Origin: an uncultured Chlorobiaceae bacterium
GTDB taxonomy: Bacteria; Bacteroidota; Chlorobiia; Chlorobiales; Chlorobiaceae
Reading direction: 5' to 3'
DNA length: 64,000 nt
Assembly (NCBI GenBank): GCA_903869365.1
Contig: CAIPYV010000114.1
Span: forward strand, 1 to 64,000
The notes beneath the pieces were generated by a model, which saw nothing but the letters and a program-made list of their open reading frames with translations, searched no databases and was not told where the DNA came from. Position numbers and translations under genes: made by a program. Positions 28,327 to 37,409 of this stretch are shown here, one piece after another; within the stretch, counting starts at the first letter, position 1; the number at the start of each line of letters is the position of its first letter.

Positions 28327-29537
28327 TCTTTTTTATTTGGTTCTTCGGGTTTTAGTGTGAAAACTAACTTACCCCGTTTGTTGACAAATCCATAAATCGA
28401 GTTACTTCCTTCACTGATCATGACAGGTGCAAGAGCTTCAGAAAAACCTCGCGCCGCACTGAATTGGGGATTGATGACCATTTTTCCATCTCTGTCAATA
28501 AATCCATATCGATTACCCACTTTTACCAAAGCAAGACCTTCTGAAAAATGATCAACTTCATCAAAAAGCATGCTGGTGAGCATCTCTCCATTTTGTTTAA
28601 TAAAACCGAATTGATTGGCGATTTTGACAGTAGCAAGGCCCTCCGAAAAAATACCGACACCGTCGAAAGCCTTGTTAAAGACAGTATTTCCCTGTTTGTT
28701 GATAAAACGATAGTGTCTGCCTGTTTTTGCTGATGCAAGGCCCTCCGAAAAAAAACCGACGGCATCAAAAAACGGGTTGATGACCAATCTGCCATGCCTG
28801 TCGATAACTCCCCATTTACCGGTCAGCTCATTTCCAAATCTGACAGAAGCAAGACCCTCCGAAAATTTATTCACTGCATCAAATTGAAATCCCGTGACTG
28901 CTTCCCCTTTTTTATCAATAAACCCAAACTTCCCGGTGCGTTCATCGCCTATTCTCACAGCGGCAAGCCCTTCAGAACAGTCCTCAGCTTCATCAAATTG
29001 CGGTATAGAGATTAATACTCCTTTTTTATCAATAAACCCGTATTTCCCGGTACTAAACTCTCCAATATCAACCTTGGTCACCTTGGTTAAAAAAGGAGGT
29101 GTGATCCCGAATTGCTGATTGATAAAAATCTTTCCATGTTTACCAATAAATCCGTTGTTTCCAGTATTGTCACTCATCATTATTACAGCCAAACCCTCCG
29201 AAAAGTTATGTGCAGCTACAAATCGCGGTACCAAAACCATTCGTCCTTGTTTGTCAATAAATCCATAGCGACCTCCGATTTTCACTAAAGCAAGTCCATC
29301 AGAAAAGTCCTCTGCATCATCGAATTGCGGAGCGATCACAAACTCCCCATGTTTGTTAATAAACCCGTATTTATTATTTCTCTTCACAGCAGCAACTCCT
29401 TCAGAAAAGTTATGGAGAGCATTAAATAGAAGATTGGTAACGACCTGGTCTCTCTTTTCTTGTGTTATTGCCTCCCCAAAGCAAATGCGTGGTACAAAAA
29501 AAAGGATCACAAAAAAAAAACGTATAAAAAATTTCAT
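28323..29537 (-). CDS. Exported WG-repeat protein
   Basis: A 404-residue protein with a signal peptide (FIRFFFVILFFVPRICFG) and then ten tandem WG-type repeats. Each repeat has a YGFIDKxG core followed by FDxAxxFSEGLAxV, with about 40-55 residues per unit; variants include WGVIDRHG and YRFINKQG. WG repeats form beta-rich modules; their function is largely unknown, though they are often extracellular or periplasmic. The underlying DNA shows matching direct repeats (recurring CCCTCCGAAAA). It overlaps the downstream GT2 gene by ATGA, so it is a genuine member of the polysaccharide operon. Possible roles are binding the glycan or an envelope scaffold. Confidence 0.88.
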   Translation of the reverse strand: MKFFIRFFFVILFFVPRICFGEAITQEKRDQVVTNLLFNALHNFSEGVAAVKRNNKYGFINKHGEFVIAPQFDDAEDFSDGLALVKIGGRYGFIDKQGRMVLVPRFVAAHNFSEGLAVIMMSDNTGNNGFIGKHGKIFINQQFGITPPFLTKVTKVDIGEFSTGKYGFIDKKGVLISIPQFDEAEDCSEGLAAVRIGDERTGKFGFIDKKGEAVTGFQFDAVNKFSEGLASVRFGNELTGKWGVIDRHGRLVINPFFDAVGFFSEGLASAKTGRHYRFINKQGNTVFNKAFDGVGIFSEGLATVKIANQFGFIKQNGEMLTSMLFDEVDHFSEGLALVKVGNRYGFIDRDGKMVINPQFSAARGFSEALAPVMISEGSNSIYGFVNKRGKLVFTLKPEEPNKKE

Positions 29538-29553
29538 AGCTATAGGTGAAAAG

Positions 29554-29919
29554 CTAAATTACAATTTTATTTTGATAATGTATCTTAAGACGTATGATTG
29601 CTGCAACTATAATTCCTATCAAAATCCCAAGATTATTATAGAAAGCATCAAGATTTTGAAAATCAACACCACTGACAATTCCGTGCAGCATCTCAAGAAG
29701 AAAGCTTATCGGAGCTATCGCTATGGTAGCCATAAACGCAATCAGTCGCTTCCGAAAGAGGAGTATAGGAACAAAAGCAAGGATACTGTATATGGAAACA
29801 TGAAAGATAAAATCGAAAAGATTTCCCTGCGCACTCGCTGTATTTTTTGATAAGCTTGAGGTAACAAGGCCTATAAAAACTATAATCCAAATTAGTTTAA
29901 GTTTTGCTGAGACTTGCAT
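29554..29919 (-). CDS. VanZ-like family membrane protein
   Basis: A small membrane protein of 121 aa with four hydrophobic segments. FDFIFHVSIYSILAFVP and FLLEMLHGIVSGVDFQNLDAF carry the features of the VanZ-like family found in many exopolysaccharide loci: an HxxxY-type helix, then an E near the middle and a D before the last helix, with a final N-x-x-G segment. Function in polysaccharide loci is not established. It lies 16 bases before the WG-repeat gene and 22 bases after the ligase-like gene. Confidence 0.78.
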   Translation of the reverse strand: MQVSAKLKLIWIIVFIGLVTSSLSKNTASAQGNLFDFIFHVSIYSILAFVPILLFRKRLIAFMATIAIAPISFLLEMLHGIVSGVDFQNLDAFYNNLGILIGIIVAAIIRLKIHYQNKIVI

Positions 29920-29941
29920 ATTTTAATAGAGTTTGGGGTTA

Positions 29942-31366
29942 TCAGCTAATAAATCGTGCGGGTCGAGAGTCCGGTGTTCCAATAAAACGAGTTCCTTGGG
30001 TAAGTATGTCCTCTATCAAGTCAGATATATTGATTCCTGTAGGATTTAAATAAGTAACAGGATTTTTTATGAGCATCCCGATTAATCCTCCGCCCATAAC
30101 CATATAAATAGGATTGTCCATCGAATTAAGGAGGTTGTCTATCATCGTTAAAGCGATAAATACCGTCATAGCAGCAGGTGCGGACAATGCTTCTGTTTTC
30201 CATATTTCAGGTTTTAATCGTAAAAGAAAAAGGATAGCAGGAAACTGAATCATCATAATAAATACAGATAAGCCGTAGACACCATTCACTCCAAACACTA
30301 TAATCCACTTCCCGTCTGTAACTGATATGTCCTTTCCTTTCTCATCGAATACTCTTGAACGATTCCATCCACCCAATCCAAAAAAAGAGCCCTCATGTGC
30401 TTTATCGATAAGGATTGTTTCATTGTCAAATCGGAATTGCAGAGAGGATGCTCTTGCTGGGCTGAATTTTTCAGCAATATAATCGGTAAAATTTCGTCCA
30501 TCCCAGAATCCGCTAACTCTAGCAAAAATATATAAATATGGACAAATAAGTAATATAAGGATAAGAATAGAAGTCTTAAATCTGCTCGAAAGATAGAGCA
30601 TGGCAAGGCCGATAAAGAAATATGAAAGAGCCCCGGAAGAACGCATCATAACTGATGTGAATATGAGCATCAAAAGCAAGTAGAGTGATGGTATATACAA
30701 TATTTTTGGAGGAAGTGCTTTACAGTAATAAAGCCAGCTGCCAAGAAAAGAAGCGAGCACCATCCACATCGAGGTCATAAGCCCATGGGTCATATAAACC
30801 ATAGGTCGATAACCCCCACCCTCCCGTAAGCTCTGTACAAAGTCATGTTGGTGAAAGCCATAGGTCAGGCGATGCAACTGTGGGCTCATGATCAGTTCAT
30901 ACCAGCAGAATGGTATGTAGATGATTCCGCCAATAAAAATGGTGAGCGCTAGGGTTTTTAAAACATCTGTATCAGTAAAATAGATCCTGCCAATGACGTA
31001 TGGAAGTCCCCATTTAATAGACTCGTATAATATTGTTGAGATACCATCATAAAATCCAAGACCATTCACTATTGATGAAAAAAAATTAGCGGAGCACCAC
31101 AATATGACAGGGATATCCACCGCTTTGAACTTGAAGTTAACAAGTCGTTCACGATCAAAAATATATGTTCCAGCAAGAATACTAAGAGCAATCACCGTAG
31201 ATTTAGTGTTTTTCAGAAGGAAAATGTCATAATTTGCACATGGCAGAAACATCCAGCCGGCTACATATGCTATAACAGAAACAAGTCGAGCATCAAGCTT
31301 TTTGTATAGAAAAAAGACTATGGGAGTCCATATCAAAAATGCAATCGGGACCATAATATTACCCAT
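29942..31366 (-). CDS. O-antigen ligase/polymerase-like membrane protein
   Basis: A 474-residue polytopic membrane protein with about 11-12 hydrophobic segments and one larger hydrophilic loop (roughly residues 290-345, with FSPARASSLQFRF and FGLGGWNRSRVF). This topology is that of the Wzy polymerase/WaaL ligase superfamily. It is the only candidate polymerase in the locus. Sequence conservation in this superfamily is weak, so polymerase versus ligase cannot be decided. The start overlaps the small gene upstream by eight bases. Confidence 0.75.
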   Translation of the reverse strand: MGNIMVPIAFLIWTPIVFFLYKKLDARLVSVIAYVAGWMFLPCANYDIFLLKNTKSTVIALSILAGTYIFDRERLVNFKFKAVDIPVILWCSANFFSSIVNGLGFYDGISTILYESIKWGLPYVIGRIYFTDTDVLKTLALTIFIGGIIYIPFCWYELIMSPQLHRLTYGFHQHDFVQSLREGGGYRPMVYMTHGLMTSMWMVLASFLGSWLYYCKALPPKILYIPSLYLLLMLIFTSVMMRSSGALSYFFIGLAMLYLSSRFKTSILILILLICPYLYIFARVSGFWDGRNFTDYIAEKFSPARASSLQFRFDNETILIDKAHEGSFFGLGGWNRSRVFDEKGKDISVTDGKWIIVFGVNGVYGLSVFIMMIQFPAILFLLRLKPEIWKTEALSAPAAMTVFIALTMIDNLLNSMDNPIYMVMGGGLIGMLIKNPVTYLNPTGINISDLIEDILTQGTRFIGTPDSRPARFIS

Positions 31367-31628
31367 GATGCATCTCCCTGATCACTTGTTCGATAGCTGC
31401 TTGAAATGAAAATGCAGGGTCAAAAACAATTCCCTGCTTATTATGGGTTCTTCCTGATATTTCAAGATAATACTCTTTATTGGGAGCAAGCTGGATTATT
31501 GCTTCAAGATATCCTGAAATATCATCTGGCGCTACCATGCCTTTTTGCCAGAACCAAAAAATCTTAACAATATCACCTGGTCTCGCGTTATAAGCCATAC
31601 ATAGCCTTTTCTTCAGGGGTCTTAACAT
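31359..31628 (-). CDS. Small protein of unknown function in polysaccharide operon
   Basis: An 89-residue soluble protein not recognised. I chose ATG 31628 over TTG 31655. It contains a GDIVKIFWFWQKG segment and a C-terminal FQAAIEQVIREM helix, with no signal peptide or membrane segment. The stop overlaps the start of the ligase-like gene by eight bases, which supports real, coupled expression. The alternating hydrophobic pattern suggests a compact alpha/beta fold, or the C-terminal piece of a former glycosyltransferase. No function is proposed. Confidence 0.5.
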   Translation of the reverse strand: MLRPLKKRLCMAYNARPGDIVKIFWFWQKGMVAPDDISGYLEAIIQLAPNKEYYLEISGRTHNKQGIVFDPAFSFQAAIEQVIREMHHG

Positions 31629-31682
31629 TATTTCAACATCGTTAATACCATTCAAGTGGTTAACAGATTCTCTGTGTAATTG

Positions 31683-32171
31683 TTACAGTACTCTTGCAGG
31701 TATGCCTACTGCTGTGGCATTACTTGGAACATCATCAATGACGACTGCATTTGCACCTATGCGGGCATGAGCGCCAATATGTAAACTGCCAATTATTTTT
31801 GCTCCGGCTCCGATATCGACATGACCATCTATGACAGGGAGGCCTGGCTTTAAACCTGCTCCGATGGTGACTTGTTGAAAAATCAGACAGTTTGGGCCGA
31901 TTTCAGCATCTGGATGGATGACGATTCCGTTTGGATGTGGGATCATCAGTCCACCGCCTATTTTTGAATTAAGCGGAATGTCGGCTCCGCTCACAGCGCT
32001 CCAGAAGCGATATCGCAGAATGATGAAAAGCAATGTTATTTTGGAAATAATTCCACCATTCAATTTTATTTGCTGGTAACGCCGGATAGTTAAAAGAAGA
32101 TATTTACCCGGCTCATAACGCCCATGCACACTTTTCTCTCGTGTCCAGTCTGGCTCTATTGCTGAAATCAC
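31683..32171 (-). CDS. Serine acetyltransferase-like hexapeptide acetyltransferase
   Basis: A left-handed beta-helix O-acetyltransferase of 162 aa. Hexapeptide repeats run from about residue 68 to the end (IGGGLMIPHPNGIVIHPDAEIGPNCLIFQQVTIG in pieces), with the His of the HPNG segment as likely catalytic base. It lacks the N-terminal helical domain of true CysE and therefore probably acetylates a sugar of the surface polysaccharide. The start codon is GTG at 32171. It lies five bases after the Wzc-like gene. A second similar gene occurs at 38625. Confidence 0.85.
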   Translation of the reverse strand: MISAIEPDWTREKSVHGRYEPGKYLLLTIRRYQQIKLNGGIISKITLLFIILRYRFWSAVSGADIPLNSKIGGGLMIPHPNGIVIHPDAEIGPNCLIFQQVTIGAGLKPGLPVIDGHVDIGAGAKIIGSLHIGAHARIGANAVVIDDVPSNATAVGIPARVL

Positions 32172-32176
32172 GTTAA

Positions 32177-34426
32177 TTACTTTTTTTGTTTTTGAATACT
32201 CTTTAATGAGTTGATAAATATATCAATTACATGAAGAGATGGAGATTTGTTGATAAAGTCTATGAGCGGCTGAGGCATAATATTAAGGATGAATTTTGGA
32301 GGGTTGTCAAAAAGTTCTTCAATGGAGAGAGTCTGTTTGATGCCTCCAAAGTTTAGTATGGGAGCAATTCCCGGGACTCCAAGACGGATAAGGAGTTCAG
32401 CAGATTTCCTCAGGTCTTGAAATTTTGAACTCTCGCCCAAACAAACCAGTGCAACAATATCACTATAAATGGCAAATTGTTCAGTAAGGTGACTCTTTAA
32501 TAATGGAACACCGTCTATGCAGATAAAATCGTACTCATTTTTTACGTCAACAAGGAGTTCGCGGATTTTCTGACGTGGTATAGGTTTTGTCGATAAATTT
32601 CCGGTATACATTATATCTAAATTGTCACCTGGGGTTGATATAATGTAATCTTTCCAAGAGACACCATTATAAAGATAATCACAGAGCCCCGGAAGATTTA
32701 ACGAAAAATCAGCAAGATCTTCAATTGGGCTGGCCTCAATATCTCCATCTATCATGAGTACTTTTGGTGCTATTCTCGCAAGCGCTTTTGCGCAACTGAA
32801 AGCTATTGATGATGAGCCAACACCCTTTTCAAGTCCAGTAAAAAGGATTATTCTGGTATTGTCCTTCTCTTTTTCACGACAAAACTTGATGGCGAGGCTC
32901 CCAATCTTATGTGCTTTGAAATCATCCGGAGCAAGACTGAGTTGTTGATCATTATCCTTTTGTTTATCAACATCCATAATAGTCTGTGTTGGAAGGTATC
33001 CAAGTGCTTGCTGAACATCCTGTGGACGACGAATGGTATCGTCAAAAAATTCATAAACCAAAAAAACACCAGCGACAACGCCGAATGCTCCGAGAAAAAG
33101 CGTCGTCATCAGGTTTTTTGTATTTGACTTAAGTGGCGTTTTCGGAGCCCGTGCAAGAGATTCAATGGATATACGTGAGGGGGCCTTATTTTCAACCTCA
33201 ATCTCAGTTATTCTTTTATCGAGTATGTCAAGTATTTCACGCTTGTGTCGTAATAATTCTGAAATAATTTCCCCTTTGTGAATTCCAATAGAGACACGTT
33301 TTGATTCTTTTGAATTTTTTTCAACTTCATGGAGTATGTCCAACTCTGCTTTTTTTGTTTTATCCAACTCTGCTTTTGCTTGAATTAACTCTTTTTTCAT
33401 ATCATGGATTCTTTTGCCGTAAAGAATTGACTTTGATGTATTGCGAACTTCATTATGTTTTGTATTTTCATAATTCTTCATGGCACTCATGCGCTGTTCA
33501 ACATAAATACGGTCTGGATTATTTGCAGTTAATCCATCAGTTGTACTTCTTAATTCCTGAAGCTGTTGGTATGTCCATGAATCCGTAAAATGAAGTGAAT
33601 TGTCGTTTTGAACGAGCTCTTCTACAAAGGGATCTAACGAAAGAGGCAGTATCTCTTTATTTAATGTTTTGATTTTTTCATAATTTCCTTCTGCTTTAAT
33701 CCGATCAGCCAAAGCATTATCGTATATATAGGAAAATGTTTCTCTGTTTTTTGCGGCGAAATTAAAATTTTCTTGATAAGAAGCTGTTGAAATATCTTTT
33801 GTAAGCGTGTCAAGGTCTCGTTCAAAGATAGCTATTTCCTTTTCAATACTCTTTTTTTGATCGTAAAGATATTTTAGCTTGTCCGAATCAGTGCTATTAT
33901 TTTTATTTCGACTTTCTTTTATATAAACATTCATAAGTTTGTTAACTATTTCTGCAAGTCCATCAGGTTTGTTTCCGGAAATTGTAATTTCCAGTAGCTG
34001 TGTGCCAGGAGTCTGCTTAACCGTAATCATTTTATCAAGAATATCAGCACATATTTCAGTCGAGCGGATACCAGGAAAAAATAAATTTCTTTCCCGATAA
34101 CTTAGATGCTCAACAGTAAGTTTAAGAAGATCAAATGATTTAATGGTATGCGCTTGAGTATTTGCATAGTCTTGATAATAGTTAACTATCGATGACTCAT
34201 CCGATGCTGTAATTACTTTTGAAACAATTGGGTCTAACTTTAGAAATGCATGGACTTCATAGTATGGGTTTTTAATGATAAAAATTAACGGTGTCAACAT
34301 TGCAAAAAGGAATGAACCCAACAAGAGAATAAATATACCGTATCGCTTTAAAAAACCGATAATATCAAATGATTTAGAAGATTTTCCGAAAGGAAGAGGA
34401 TCTCTTATGGCATTCTCTTTCAGCAT
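32177..34426 (-). CDS. Wzc-like polysaccharide co-polymerase with degenerate BY-kinase domain
   Basis: A 749-residue inner-membrane protein of the chain-length determinant/tyrosine autokinase type. A transmembrane helix lies near 29-50, then a Wzz domain with long coiled coils (about 180-420), a second transmembrane helix near 440-460 with the preceding Pro-rich segment, and a C-terminal ATPase fold. The P-loop at about 530-537 reads EKGVGSSS, with Ser where the Walker A Lys should be. Walker A' (VLMIDGDIEAS) and a Walker B-like FICIDG are retained. There is no C-terminal tyrosine cluster. It probably still sets chain length and bridges to the outer-membrane exporter, but kinase activity is doubtful. 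The start overlaps the ABC gene stop by one base (TAATG). Confidence 0.87.
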   Translation of the reverse strand: MLKENAIRDPLPFGKSSKSFDIIGFLKRYGIFILLLGSFLFAMLTPLIFIIKNPYYEVHAFLKLDPIVSKVITASDESSIVNYYQDYANTQAHTIKSFDLLKLTVEHLSYRERNLFFPGIRSTEICADILDKMITVKQTPGTQLLEITISGNKPDGLAEIVNKLMNVYIKESRNKNNSTDSDKLKYLYDQKKSIEKEIAIFERDLDTLTKDISTASYQENFNFAAKNRETFSYIYDNALADRIKAEGNYEKIKTLNKEILPLSLDPFVEELVQNDNSLHFTDSWTYQQLQELRSTTDGLTANNPDRIYVEQRMSAMKNYENTKHNEVRNTSKSILYGKRIHDMKKELIQAKAELDKTKKAELDILHEVEKNSKESKRVSIGIHKGEIISELLRHKREILDILDKRITEIEVENKAPSRISIESLARAPKTPLKSNTKNLMTTLFLGAFGVVAGVFLVYEFFDDTIRRPQDVQQALGYLPTQTIMDVDKQKDNDQQLSLAPDDFKAHKIGSLAIKFCREKEKDNTRIILFTGLEKGVGSSSIAFSCAKALARIAPKVLMIDGDIEASPIEDLADFSLNLPGLCDYLYNGVSWKDYIISTPGDNLDIMYTGNLSTKPIPRQKIRELLVDVKNEYDFICIDGVPLLKSHLTEQFAIYSDIVALVCLGESSKFQDLRKSAELLIRLGVPGIAPILNFGGIKQTLSIEELFDNPPKFILNIMPQPLIDFINKSPSLHVIDIFINSLKSIQKQKK

Positions 34427-36222
34427 TAGTGTGGTGTTTTGTTATGGTACTTTAAACGTACCTGTTTGTCTAAGATAAGATTAGGTGATCCATGGGACTC
34501 AATTTCTCCATTTAAAAGATTATATACCTCGTTACATTTTTCTATTGTGCTCAGCCTGTGAGCTACTATAATGATTGTTTTGGAGCCCTGCAATGCATTT
34601 ACAGCCTCCATAACTCCTTTTTCTGTTGCGGTATCAAGCGCACTTGTGGCTTCATCAAGTACCAGTACTGTAGGATTGTGATAGAGTGCCCGGGCTATAC
34701 CGATTCTTTGCCGTTGACCACCGGAAAGACGAACACCCCGCTCGCCAACTATGGTATCCAGTCCTTCCGGAAGGAGGTCTAAAAATTCCGTAAGCTGTGC
34801 ATCAGAAATCGCCTTTGTAACAGCTTCTTCATCAATATCCTCTGCTGGTAACCCAAAAGCAATATTTTTGCGAAGTGTGTCATCAGTCAGATATATTGAT
34901 TGGGAGACGTAACCGATCTGATTCTGCCATCCACGCATGTTCTGCTGGATATCAATACCATCTGAAGCCACAATGCCTGAGTCAGGTGTCAGTAATCCAA
35001 GGAGTATATCTACCAGCGTGCTTTTACCCGATCCACTTTTACCAATAAACCCAACTGAAGTACCTTGCTTAATGGTAAGAGAGATATTTTTAATTGCGGG
35101 TGTTATAGCTGTAGGATAGGTATAGGAAATATTCTTGAGTTCGAGTATATCTTTTAATGATTTCGTAGCAACTGCAGGCTTATTCTCTTCTTCGTATGGC
35201 AGCTCAAGCTCCTTTTGAAGAATATTAATAACGGGCGAGCAGTATTTTAGTATCTGTGTTGTAGCAAGAATCCTGTTAATGGATGGGATTAACCGAAATG
35301 CAGCTACTGCAAAAAGGCCCATTTTCGGGATGATATCTCCTATTGAACCTCCCTGCGCTAAAGTTGTAATGACAAGCAGTACAAAAGTGGCAATAGTCAG
35401 AAGCTCCATCAAGAGACGGGGAAACTGCTGGACGGTGGCGTTTAATTGAACCACTGCCGCACGCGCATTAGCATGAATTTTATATCTATTTAAAAATTCG
35501 GCATCTCTGCCAAGCAGTTTGACATCTTTTGCGCCTCCAAGTCCCTGTTGCAAGTGTTGGAGTCTCAAGCTATCATGCTGTTGACGAATTTCACCCCAAT
35601 GGATCATTCTTTTTTTTGTAAGCCTGCTAAATGCAAAAGCTGTTACGCTAAATATGCTGATGATGATAATGCTTCCTAACGGTTCGATCAAAACTACCAT
35701 AATACATATGGCAACAATAACCAATGATTCCGTAATGAGTTGTAATGTTGGGGTTACAACATTTGTGGTAAAAACCCCAACTTCAGTAAGCACGTTTTGA
35801 ATTAAATTGGCAGAGTTGCGCTGTAGATGGAATGAGTATGGTTGCCGAAGGTAGATGGTGAAAAGGCTGAGTGACAATCTTGCCTCCAAATTAGAGATAA
35901 AACGGTTTTGGCCCCATGCCAGCAATCCTAAAAAAACTGCTTTAATAAGATAGACAAAAAACAGCAGCAGAACGCCTCCAACGAGGAGCGTATGGGTGTT
36001 TGGGTTTCCAAAAAATTGAAGGAGTGGCAGAATCGCGGGATATTTTGCGGCTATATTGTTTTCTGAAAAAATGGCAAGTGTTGGTATAACTAAACCGATA
36101 CCAATGGTTTCAAGACAAACACCGATAAGCATCAAAAAGAGCAAAATCAAGATGTTAGCACGTTCCTTGGGCTGCAGGAATAATTTTGCTTTATTTATAA
36201 ACAATATGGGGAGCAGTTTCAT
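34426..36222 (-). CDS. ABC transporter, fused permease/ATPase (candidate glycan flippase)
   Basis: A 598-residue half-transporter. Six N-terminal transmembrane helices are followed by a nucleotide-binding domain with Walker A GKSGSGKST (near 394-402), Q-loop, signature LSGGQRQRIGIARAL (near 498-512), Walker B VLVLDEATSALD and an H-loop His in VAHRLST. MsbA/PglK-like exporters flip lipid-linked glycans. No Wzx-type flippase was found in the window, so this protein is the best candidate for that step. It lies between the Wza-like gene and the Wzc-like gene in the same operon. Confidence 0.9.
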   Translation of the reverse strand: MKLLPILFINKAKLFLQPKERANILILLFLMLIGVCLETIGIGLVIPTLAIFSENNIAAKYPAILPLLQFFGNPNTHTLLVGGVLLLFFVYLIKAVFLGLLAWGQNRFISNLEARLSLSLFTIYLRQPYSFHLQRNSANLIQNVLTEVGVFTTNVVTPTLQLITESLVIVAICIMVVLIEPLGSIIIISIFSVTAFAFSRLTKKRMIHWGEIRQQHDSLRLQHLQQGLGGAKDVKLLGRDAEFLNRYKIHANARAAVVQLNATVQQFPRLLMELLTIATFVLLVITTLAQGGSIGDIIPKMGLFAVAAFRLIPSINRILATTQILKYCSPVINILQKELELPYEEENKPAVATKSLKDILELKNISYTYPTAITPAIKNISLTIKQGTSVGFIGKSGSGKSTLVDILLGLLTPDSGIVASDGIDIQQNMRGWQNQIGYVSQSIYLTDDTLRKNIAFGLPAEDIDEEAVTKAISDAQLTEFLDLLPEGLDTIVGERGVRLSGGQRQRIGIARALYHNPTVLVLDEATSALDTATEKGVMEAVNALQGSKTIIIVAHRLSTIEKCNEVYNLLNGEIESHGSPNLILDKQVRLKYHNKTPH

Positions 36223-36259
36223 GGCGATTATTTTTACATGATATTATTTCAGTTACCGC

Positions 36260-37402
36260 TTATGGGGCAGCTGTTTTAGTGGAGCCACTACTACTTGTTG
36301 TAGTTGTCGTAGTGCTGCTTCCATTGACAAACCCTGTTTGGTTCCACAAATTCTGCCGAAGCTTTTGCATGATACCGAATGATTCAGCGGTTGATGTGCC
36401 GAGGTTGAGGAACGAGAGCGACGGTGTGAGTTTTTCAAGCGTGTAGTTGAATTTGGCCATTCCTGTTGCACTGATATAGACGATATCATTAGGCAAAAGC
36501 GTGAAGTTCTGGCTGAAGTCTGCATGGGCGATCAGTTTATTAAGATCAACAGTAAGAACATCTCCCTTAACATCCTGCTGTCTGATGATAAATACCTTTT
36601 CAGGGTTAGCCTGTTTGTTCATTCCCCCGGCATGCATGATTGCCTTAAGGACATTCATCCCATCTTTTAACTGAATTGCACCTGGCACATTAACTTCACC
36701 CATCACATACACCACCTCATCATTGATCTCCGGAATGAAAATGACATCGTTGTTCCTGATAGGTGCATTGAGGCTCATATTGCCGTTTTTAAGGAGATCC
36801 TGCAGATCAATCCATATCACACTGTTATTTCCACGGATGATTGAGCACCTTGTCATTTTACCCTGATCCGGCAACCCGCCAGCCAGAGCGAGCCCCTCAA
36901 GCAGCGTACCATTGCCAGGGAAATTGATCACACCCGGTTTTGAAATCCTTCCAAGAACAAAAGCCTTGTTGTTATGGAACTCTCTGACACCTACAGTCAC
37001 TTCAGGTTTTATATAGAAAACCTCAAGTTTTTCAGTGATCAATTTCTGCGCATCATCCAGTGTGCAGTTGATTACATTGAGATTCCCGATTCTTGGTATA
37101 GCGATCAAACCGTCAGGAGAGACGATGATGCTCTCCTGAGAAAGTTCAGGCCTCCGCCACACTTTGATACTGACAATATCACCAGGACCAAAGCGATACT
37201 GATATGTTCCCTTGGGATTTGTTGCTTCTATCTGTTCTTTTGTTGCAAAATTCTGTTTTTTTTTCGGCAGTTCTATACTGAAATCTCTTTCCGGGCTAGT
37301 TGGTACACGTGTTGGCGCAGGGGAAATGCCGCTGCATGAACTCATTATGATCAACAGTAACAAGCAATAGGGAACAATGGTTATGTTGTTTTTTGAAGGC
37401 AT
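36260..37402 (-). CDS. Wza-like polysaccharide export lipoprotein
   Basis: An outer-membrane polysaccharide export channel subunit of 380 aa. The N-terminus ends in LLLLIIMSSCSG, a lipoprotein signal with the modified Cys near residue 22. I therefore chose ATG 37402 rather than the longer frame from 37603. A poly-export domain follows (YRFGPGDIVSIKVWRRPELS), with SLBB repeats (VLGRISKPGVINFPG and VMGEVNVPGAIQLKDG). The last 20 residues are Ser/Thr-rich and low complexity. It should pair with the Wzc-like protein to form the trans-envelope conduit. Seven bases separate it from the upstream GT4 gene. Confidence 0.92.
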   Translation of the reverse strand: MPSKNNITIVPYCLLLLIIMSSCSGISPAPTRVPTSPERDFSIELPKKKQNFATKEQIEATNPKGTYQYRFGPGDIVSIKVWRRPELSQESIIVSPDGLIAIPRIGNLNVINCTLDDAQKLITEKLEVFYIKPEVTVGVREFHNNKAFVLGRISKPGVINFPGNGTLLEGLALAGGLPDQGKMTRCSIIRGNNSVIWIDLQDLLKNGNMSLNAPIRNNDVIFIPEINDEVVYVMGEVNVPGAIQLKDGMNVLKAIMHAGGMNKQANPEKVFIIRQQDVKGDVLTVDLNKLIAHADFSQNFTLLPNDIVYISATGMAKFNYTLEKLTPSLSFLNLGTSTAESFGIMQKLRQNLWNQTGFVNGSSTTTTTTSSSGSTKTAAP

Positions 37403-37409
37403 TGAGTAA

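Noticed and set aside
28323-29537. Regular direct repeats resembling a CRISPR or satellite array
   Set aside because: The repeats stay in frame and encode WG modules of varying length; they are coding repeats.
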